11,368 nucleotides of DNA. Origin: an uncultured Collinsella sp. GTDB lineage: Bacteria > Actinomycetota > Coriobacteriia > Coriobacteriales > Coriobacteriaceae. The notes beneath the pieces were generated by a model that saw only the letters and a list, made by a program, of their open reading frames with translations, ran no database searches and was not told the origin of the DNA. The stretch is from the NCBI GenBank assembly GCA_900552155.1, contig URYU01000051.1, positions 1 to 11,368 of the forward strand, given 5' to 3'. Every line of letters starts with the position of its first letter. Within the stretch, counting starts at the first letter, position 1. The translations under genes and the position numbers were made by a program. This document shows positions 8,258 to 11,368 of this stretch, one piece after another.

Positions 8258-8311
8258 CGGCATGGAGGCGTGGGGCGTTGCGCGCAATTCTTCGCCGCGG
8301 ACTCCTGTCGT

Positions 8312-8355
8312 GCAACCAACGGTTGCTTGGAAGGGCGCCTGCCGCCGCGTATGCT
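8312..8355 (+). promoter_or_regulatory. Promoter with adjacent dyad upstream of the XRE-TipAS gene
   Basis: TTGGAA (8327-8332), a 17-base spacer and TATGCT (8350-8355) form a plausible sigma-70-type promoter ending 30 bases before the ATG. Immediately upstream of the -35 is a perfect dyad, GCAACC-AAC-GGTTGC (8312-8326), a reasonable operator candidate for the XRE regulator encoded downstream or for another factor. There is no direct evidence of binding. Confidence 0.45.
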
Positions 8356-8385
8356 TAAGCCATCAACCAGCAGAAAGGAGCCGCT

Positions 8386-9213
8386 ATGGCCTTTGCAGAA
8401 AAGCTCATTGCTATCCGTCGCGCCCATCACCTTACCCAAGAGCAGCTCGCCGCCAAACTCTTTGTCACGCGCCAAGCCGTCAGCCGTTGGGAGCGCGGCG
8501 AGGTCACACCGGGCATCGACATGATGAAGCTCATTGCCGCCGTAACCGGAGAGCCGTTGTCCCACCTGCTCGAAATGCCCGAGCATTATTGCCAGAGCTG
8601 CGGCATGATACTCACGCCCGACGACTGCGGCACTGATGCCACGGGCGCCACGACCGACCATTACTGCAAGTGGTGCTACGACCACGGCAAGTACACCTAC
8701 GACACCACCATGGAGGCGATGATCGAGGATTGCGCCCCGCGGCTGGCGCAAAACACCGGCATGTCGCTCGACGAAGCCGTCTCGCTCATGGGCGCCGTCC
8801 TGCCGCAACTGGAGCGCTGGCGCACCGTGCAGGAAAACGAGGAGCGCTACGGCGCCGAATCGCGGGCGCGCTATGGCGATGAGGCTATCGATGCAGCAAA
8901 TGAAACGTTACTGGATATGGATCCTCAGACATGGAACGACATGAAAGAACTTGAACGCGCTATTCTGGGTCAGCTCTCGATTGCCATGGACGACGGCGAT
9001 GCGGATGGAAGCGAGGCTCGCAAGCTCGTCGCGATGCATCGTCGTTGGATTGGTCTCAACTGGGGACGCGAACCCCAGAATGAAGCGTACCTGGGCCTCG
9101 CCAATGGCTATCTTGCCGACCAGCGCTTCATCGACTACTACGACAAGCCCTGCGGCACCGGAGCCACGGCGTTTCTGGTCCAGGCCATCGAGTTGTCACT
9201 GGCCCGCGCATAG
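8386..9213 (+). CDS. XRE-family regulator with zinc ribbon and TipAS-like ligand domain
   Basis: A 275-residue predicted DNA-binding regulator with three parts. Residues 5-60 are a Cro/C1-type helix-turn-helix (LTQEQLAAKLFVTRQAVSRWERGEVTP). Residues 67-146 match the putative zinc-ribbon domain that starts HYCQSCGM and continues to DHYCKWCYDHGKYTYD, with likely metal ligands C69, C72, C94 and C97, followed by a helical METHYL-free tail (MEAMIEDCAPRLAQ...LPQLERW). Residues ~153-270 resemble the TipAS antibiotic-binding domain (ERYGAESRARYGDEA, QTWNDMKELE, MHRRWIGLNWGREP, YLADQRFIDYYDK, GATAFLVQAI). In TipA this domain is joined to a MerR head and traps thiopeptides; here the head is XRE and the cysteines used by TipAS are not at the matching place (only C256 nearby), so thiopeptide binding is doubtful. 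ATG follows AGAAAGGAG by 6 bases. It is divergent from trmO and 51 bases ahead of a glutaredoxin gene. Confidence 0.9.
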   Translation: MAFAEKLIAIRRAHHLTQEQLAAKLFVTRQAVSRWERGEVTPGIDMMKLIAAVTGEPLSHLLEMPEHYCQSCGMILTPDDCGTDATGATTDHYCKWCYDHGKYTYDTTMEAMIEDCAPRLAQNTGMSLDEAVSLMGAVLPQLERWRTVQENEERYGAESRARYGDEAIDAANETLLDMDPQTWNDMKELERAILGQLSIAMDDGDADGSEARKLVAMHRRWIGLNWGREPQNEAYLGLANGYLADQRFIDYYDKPCGTGATAFLVQAIELSLARA

Positions 9214-9264
9214 ACCGCGGCGGCTTTGGGTATTTCAATCGAAACCTCAACCGATTGGAGACCT

Positions 9265-9510
9265 ATGGCTACTGATCACGAGCTCGCGCTCTACGTTATG
9301 ACCGGCTGCCCGTATTGCATTAAGGTGAAGCGCTTCCTGGCGGATAACGGCGTGACCATCCCCGAGCGCAACATCTCAACCGACTCCGATGCCGAACAGA
9401 CACTCATCGCCGTCGGCGGAAAGCGCCAGGTTCCCTGTCTATTCATCGATGGCGAACCGCTCTACGAGTCAAGCGACATCATCGCATGGGTGCAGGAAAA
9501 CCTGCTCTAG
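9265..9510 (+). CDS. Glutaredoxin-like thiol-disulfide oxidoreductase
   Basis: An 81-residue thioredoxin-fold protein that should shuttle electrons to protein or low-molecular-weight disulfides in the cytoplasm. The redox motif is C15-P-Y-C18 directly after the first strand (LALYVMTGCPYC), the cis-proline is in QVPCLFIDG (P57), and the C-terminal helix opens with YESSDIIAWVQ, as in glutaredoxins and the GST N-domain. C58 right after the cis-proline is an extra cysteine. I chose the ATG at 9265, with GGAG 4 bases upstream, over an in-frame TTG at 9226, because the added residues do not fit the fold. It lies 51 bases after the XRE-TipAS gene on the same strand and is probably cotranscribed. The electron donor (glutathione, mycothiol-like or thioredoxin reductase) is unknown. 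Confidence 0.9.
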   Translation: MATDHELALYVMTGCPYCIKVKRFLADNGVTIPERNISTDSDAEQTLIAVGGKRQVPCLFIDGEPLYESSDIIAWVQENLL

Positions 9511-9545
9511 TACTCGCGTTGCGACCGGCTCGTCCCAACCTATAC

Positions 9546-9609
9546 GACCCAAACATGTACACCAGCACCCAAAGTCGACCATTTTCGACATCTTTGGATG
9601 CTGGCGTAC
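9546..9609 (+). repeat. 64-bp stem-loop repeat, copy 1
   Basis: This matches 10627-10690 in the same orientation at 59 of 64 positions. It starts GACCCAAACAT and ends GCTGGCGTAC. Internally it folds: CCAGCA(C/T)CC pairs with GGATGCTGG, and an inner GTCGA pairs with TCGAC. It begins 35 bases after the glutaredoxin stop, so it may serve as a 3'-end stem-loop or terminator; CTTTTGGG follows. Confidence 0.85.
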
Positions 9610-9702
9610 AACTTTTGGGTAGCCATGGACGCTCTTAGCCGGCTAATTGTTTGAGGCGACCTTTGGATTATGGCTGTTTGACGCCTCTGGAAAGGTTTCC
9701 GA

Positions 9703-9945
9703 GAGGGCTGTGGTCAAAAAAGGCAAATATGAGTACTGCTACCTGTTTAGTAGCAGCGATTTTGATCACTTCAGGAACTATTCAACGTTCCACTCGTCCG
9801 CAGACGACGTTATTTCTCCTCATATGTTCAATAAAAGTAGCTCCTAATGGGAACAAATCTCATCAGGAGCTACTATTTATAGCAAAATAAATGCAACCAT
9901 AATGGCAACAGTACTCATATTTGCCCTTTTTTGACCACGACCCTC
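9703..9945. repeat. Foldback (MITE-like) element with ~36-bp inverted ends
   Basis: The left arm 9703-9738 (GAGGG...GAGTACTG) and the right arm 9909-9945 (CAGTACTCAT...CCCTC) are inverted copies that agree at about 34 of 37 positions, with one extra base in a C-run of the right arm. The core holds a second hairpin (9831-9880). There is no transposase. It could be a non-autonomous mobile element or a structured transcript. No clear target-site duplication is visible. Confidence 0.7.
9831..9880. repeat. Hairpin inside the foldback element
   Basis: AGTAGCTCCT (9836-9845) pairs with AGGAGCTACT (9865-9874). Flanking ATAAA/TTTAT extends the stem to about 15 bp with one bulge. The AT-rich flanks on both sides would allow it to act as a terminator in either direction. 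Confidence 0.65.
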
Positions 9946-9950
9946 CAGAA

Positions 9951-10038
9951 TAGTCGCAAAGAACGACACTAAATGACAAAATCCGACACTTGGACGTTCT
10001 TATAATGAGTAGCCATTGAAGGACACCTAACGACTACT
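9951..10038. repeat. Decayed relative of the 20-bp-arm palindrome at 10705-10760
   Basis: 9951-9977 (TAGTCGC-AAAGAACG...AATGAC) resembles the right half of the later palindrome, and 9992-10001 (GGACGTTCTT) onward resembles its left half, so the halves appear in swapped order. AAGAACG (9959-9965) and CGTTCTT (9995-10001) can still pair. Similarity is clear but imperfect. Confidence 0.55.
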
Positions 10039-10041
10039 CCC

Positions 10042-10066
10042 ATTCGCGACACACTGTGTCGCGAAT
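10042..10066. other. 25-bp perfect palindrome
   Basis: Arms ATTCGCGACACA (10042-10053) and TGTGTCGCGAAT (10055-10066) are perfect inverted copies around a single C at 10054. The near-absence of a loop favours a double-stranded protein-binding site over an RNA terminator. The bound factor is unknown. Confidence 0.7.
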
Positions 10067-10260
10067 TAAGCTGGTCCCATTACCGAAGACCAGTGAGAGC
10101 TCCTGCCCAGAATCTCGATAGCTTAAGTAAAGCGCTCCCCTCCGGAAGTTCAATGGGCATCTAAATTCCAAGCTGAAAAGCAAAGGAGTATCGAAGCCGT
10201 CAATGCTCATTTCCTATCGAACAGGCGGGTCAAAACAAGCTAATTAGCCCGATAAACTGC

Positions 10261-10290
10261 TTGTATTTTTGTCTACAAAATTGTATACAA
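10261..10290 (+). promoter_or_regulatory. Promoter and tandem operator-like sites of the ribbon-helix-helix gene
   Basis: TTGTAT (10261-10266), 17 bases, then TATACA (10284-10289) make a plausible promoter. Two palindromic decamers, TTGTCTACAA (10269-10278) and TTGTATACAA (10281-10290), have start points 12 bases apart and cover the spacer and the -10. Tandem short palindromes spaced by about one helical turn are how ribbon-helix-helix repressors commonly bind, so autorepression is likely by inference. Confidence 0.55.
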
Positions 10291-10343
10291 AAAGAGAATC
10301 CGAGAAGCGACGCTCGACATTATGTCGATCGATAGGAGACGCT

Positions 10344-10610
10344 ATGGACGCTAAGCAGCTCGAAAAGATGATGGGGTTTGCTCCCGGAGAGTTGGAAAAA
10401 GCCGCGGAGGCATACGAAAAAGATGAGTGGCCGAAGGGTCGCACCATCAAGCTGGGAAGGCCGTCGATCTCCGATGAGCCAAGCGTTGTTTTATCGGCAC
10501 GTGTGGGTGAGTCTGTTCTTGATGCGTTTGACGCAAAAGCAAAGCGCCATGGGCAAACACGCACGGAGCGACTCAGGGAGCTCATCACGCTCGATGCAAT
10601 GATTGCCTAG
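10344..10610 (+). CDS. Ribbon-helix-helix (CopG/RelB-like) protein, orphan antitoxin-type
   Basis: An 88-residue small protein. The C-terminal ~45 residues read as a ribbon-helix-helix: a strand (PSVVLSARV, ~49-57), helix 1 (ESVLDAFDAKAKRHG) and helix 2 (TRTERLRELITLDAM). The N-terminal half (MDAKQLEKMMGFAPGELEKAAEAYEKDEWPKG) is acidic and helical, as in antitoxins whose N- or C-arm binds a toxin. The ATG at 10344 has AGGAG 5 bases upstream; an earlier in-frame TTG at 10269 is rejected because it lies inside the promoter. A short dyad TCGACAT-T-ATGTCGA (10314-10328) sits just before the ribosome-binding site. No toxin gene is next to it: repeats lie on both sides and the next gene is an opposite-strand tRNA-modification gene. 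It may be a plain regulator or the survivor of a broken toxin-antitoxin pair. Family placement is by fold pattern. Confidence 0.75.
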   Translation: MDAKQLEKMMGFAPGELEKAAEAYEKDEWPKGRTIKLGRPSISDEPSVVLSARVGESVLDAFDAKAKRHGQTRTERLRELITLDAMIA

Positions 10611-10626
10611 ACTCAACTCCCCCGCC

Positions 10627-10690
10627 GACCCAAACATATACACCAGCATCCAAAGTCGACATTTTTCGACATCTTCGGATGCTGGCGTAC
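10627..10690 (+). repeat. 64-bp stem-loop repeat, copy 2
   Basis: Same orientation as copy 1 at 9546-9609, with five differences. It begins 16 bases after the stop of the ribbon-helix-helix gene and is followed closely by CTTTTTGC, so here the stem-loop plus T-run could terminate that transcript. Confidence 0.85.
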
Positions 10691-10704
10691 TGCTTTTTGC
10701 AACA

Positions 10705-10760
10705 TAGTCATTGGGGACGTTCTTAAATGACTAGTCGCTAAAGAACGTCCCCAATGACTA
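10705..10760. repeat. Hairpin with perfect 20-bp arms
   Basis: The left arm 10705-10724 and right arm 10741-10760 are exact inverted copies (core CATTGGGGACGTTCTT), with a 16-base spacer that itself contains GACTAGTC. It ends 1 base before the tRNA-dihydrouridine synthase stop codon on the minus strand. It may terminate that gene, but no T-tract follows on the minus strand. A decayed relative lies at 9951-10038, which marks it as an interspersed repeat. Confidence 0.85.
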
Positions 10761-10761
10761 G

Positions 10762-11368
10762 CTAGTCGTTGAAGCGGGCTATGGGCGCAAGTGGCTGCTC
10801 GCGAAAAACGCGCTCGACGGCAGCGCGGTATTCGTCGACCTTTTTAGTCTTACGCACGAGCTTGTGAACGGTAGCGGGGTCGGCGAAAGCGCACTTGGCG
10901 TAGAACCACCACTCCTTCATGCGAAAGACCGCGTTACCGCCAATCTCTTCTGCATATGCCGCAAACAGTGTGTCATGGAAACGATGCAGTTCAGCAGCCG
11001 TTGCAGCGGGGCCGCCCTTGACCATGCGAGCCAGCGCGGAATTCGCAAGCAAGCCGCGTCCCAGCATTACATGGCGCGTGCCGGGATAGGCCTCCACCAG
11101 CGCGTCCATATCCTCAAGATCAAAAATGTCGCCGTTGTATGCCACCGGAAACGGCGCGCGCTCCAGCGTCTCGCCATAAAACTCTTTGCGCGGCGAGCCC
11201 GTATAGCGGTCCTTCTGTACGCGCGGATGCACAATCAGCTCTGTCAGCGGCATACGGCAATACAGATCGAGCACGCGCTCGTATTCGTCGTCACTCTCCA
11301 GCCCCAGCCTGGGCTTTACCGACACCGGCAACGGCGATCGCTCGCACACATCGCTCAAGAACACCTCG
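10762..11368 (-). CDS. tRNA-dihydrouridine synthase, Dus family (partial, N-terminus outside window)
   Basis: The C-terminal ~201 residues of a flavin enzyme that reduces uridines in the D-loop of tRNA to dihydrouridine. The frame is open to the window edge, so no start is assigned. Seen: VSVKPRLGLES with the conserved lysine of the TIM-barrel flavin pocket, ELIVHPRVQKDRYTGSPRKEF with the conserved histidine and basic tRNA/phosphate segment, PVAYNGDIF (the NGDI phosphate loop) and VMLGRGLLANSAL, followed by the helical C-terminal domain (HRFHDTLFAAYAEEIGG...FRMKEWWFYAKCAF). The family is usually a little over 300 residues, so about the first third, including the catalytic cysteine, is missing. 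It ends in TAG at 10762, directly beside the perfect hairpin. Which Dus subfamily (A, B or C) cannot be decided safely. Confidence 0.92.
   Translation of the reverse strand, partial: EVFLSDVCERSPLPVSVKPRLGLESDDEYERVLDLYCRMPLTELIVHPRVQKDRYTGSPRKEFYGETLERAPFPVAYNGDIFDLEDMDALVEAYPGTRHVMLGRGLLANSALARMVKGGPAATAAELHRFHDTLFAAYAEEIGGNAVFRMKEWWFYAKCAFADPATVHKLVRKTKKVDEYRAAVERVFREQPLAPIARFND

Larger units (their letters stand above)
9511..10260. other. Long intergenic stretch without a supported gene, dense in inverted repeats
   Basis: About 750 bases between the glutaredoxin stop and the promoter of the ribbon-helix-helix gene. It is visibly AT-richer than the flanking genes. It holds the repeats listed separately plus smaller dyads: TTAGCCGGCTAA (9635-9646), CTCTGGAAA with TTTCC-g-AGAG (9685-9705), CTGCTAC with GTAGCAG (9736-9756), CTGGTC with GACCAG (10071-10093) and GCTAATTAGC (10239-10248). 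From 10094 to 10238 I see nothing recognisable. A 66-codon frame at 9647-9847 overlaps the foldback element and is not supported as a gene. Confidence 0.7.

Noticed and set aside
8203..8808. Minus-strand open frame of 201 codons that ends at the trmO TAG
   Set aside because: Only its last 13 codons (from 8244) are trmO; the rest is antisense to the XRE-TipAS gene.
9647..9847. 66-codon open frame (LFDASGKVSERAVVKKGKYEYC...)
   Set aside because: No convincing ribosome-binding site, start is a weak codon, and it lies across the foldback element, whose arms and hairpins explain the sequence better. The matching right arm has an extra base that breaks the same reading.
10071..10140. Possible tRNA-like or intron-like fold near the CTGGTC/GACCAG hairpin
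   Set aside because: No acceptor stem, no T-loop consensus and no anticodon arm could be laid out.

Overview
The window looks like chromosome from a Collinsella-like member of the Coriobacteriia (Actinomycetota). This is an inference from overall sequence character: GC-rich coding with G/C-rich third positions, hybrid histidine kinases carrying substrate-binding-protein sensors, a MalY-type lyase next to trmO, small ribbon-helix-helix proteins, and a repeat-rich intergenic zone. No rRNA, tRNA, CRISPR array or transposase gene was seen.

Layout. (1) 2-2907, plus strand: the 3' part of a hybrid sensor kinase with two substrate-binding domains fused to its N-terminus, then a small NimA-like flavin split-barrel protein. 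(2) 2936-2975: a 17-bp perfect hairpin between convergent genes. (3) 2978-6036, minus strand: a two-gene operon of a solute-binding lipoprotein and a second hybrid kinase, overlapping by ATGA. Regions 1 and 3 are a fused and a split version of the same idea: a periplasmic-type ligand sensor driving a HisKA-HATPase-REC chain with no visible DNA-binding output. (4) 6129-8244, minus strand: a hairpin terminator, a MalY/PatB PLP C-S lyase, and upstream of it a damaged trmO (tRNA t6A37 methyltransferase). trmO has an in-frame TAG at codon 14, and its natural stop appears lost through a G-tract slip, so its frame runs into malY. (5) 8312-9510, plus strand: a divergent promoter, an XRE-zinc ribbon-TipAS regulator, then a glutaredoxin.

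(6) 9511-10760 is AT-richer and crowded with inverted repeats. It holds two same-orientation copies of a 64-bp stem-loop repeat about 1 kb apart, each just downstream of a plus-strand stop codon. It also holds a ~243-bp foldback element, a 25-bp palindrome, a perfect 20-bp-arm hairpin with a decayed relative, and one small gene for a ribbon-helix-helix (antitoxin-like) protein with tandem operator-like sites in its promoter and no toxin beside it. (7) 10762-11368, minus strand: the C-terminal two-thirds of a tRNA-dihydrouridine synthase, cut by the window edge.

Most of the genes are ordinary. The parts most worth attention are the doubly damaged trmO fused in frame to malY, the XRE/zinc-ribbon/TipAS fusion, and the palindrome-dense segment around the orphan ribbon-helix-helix gene.
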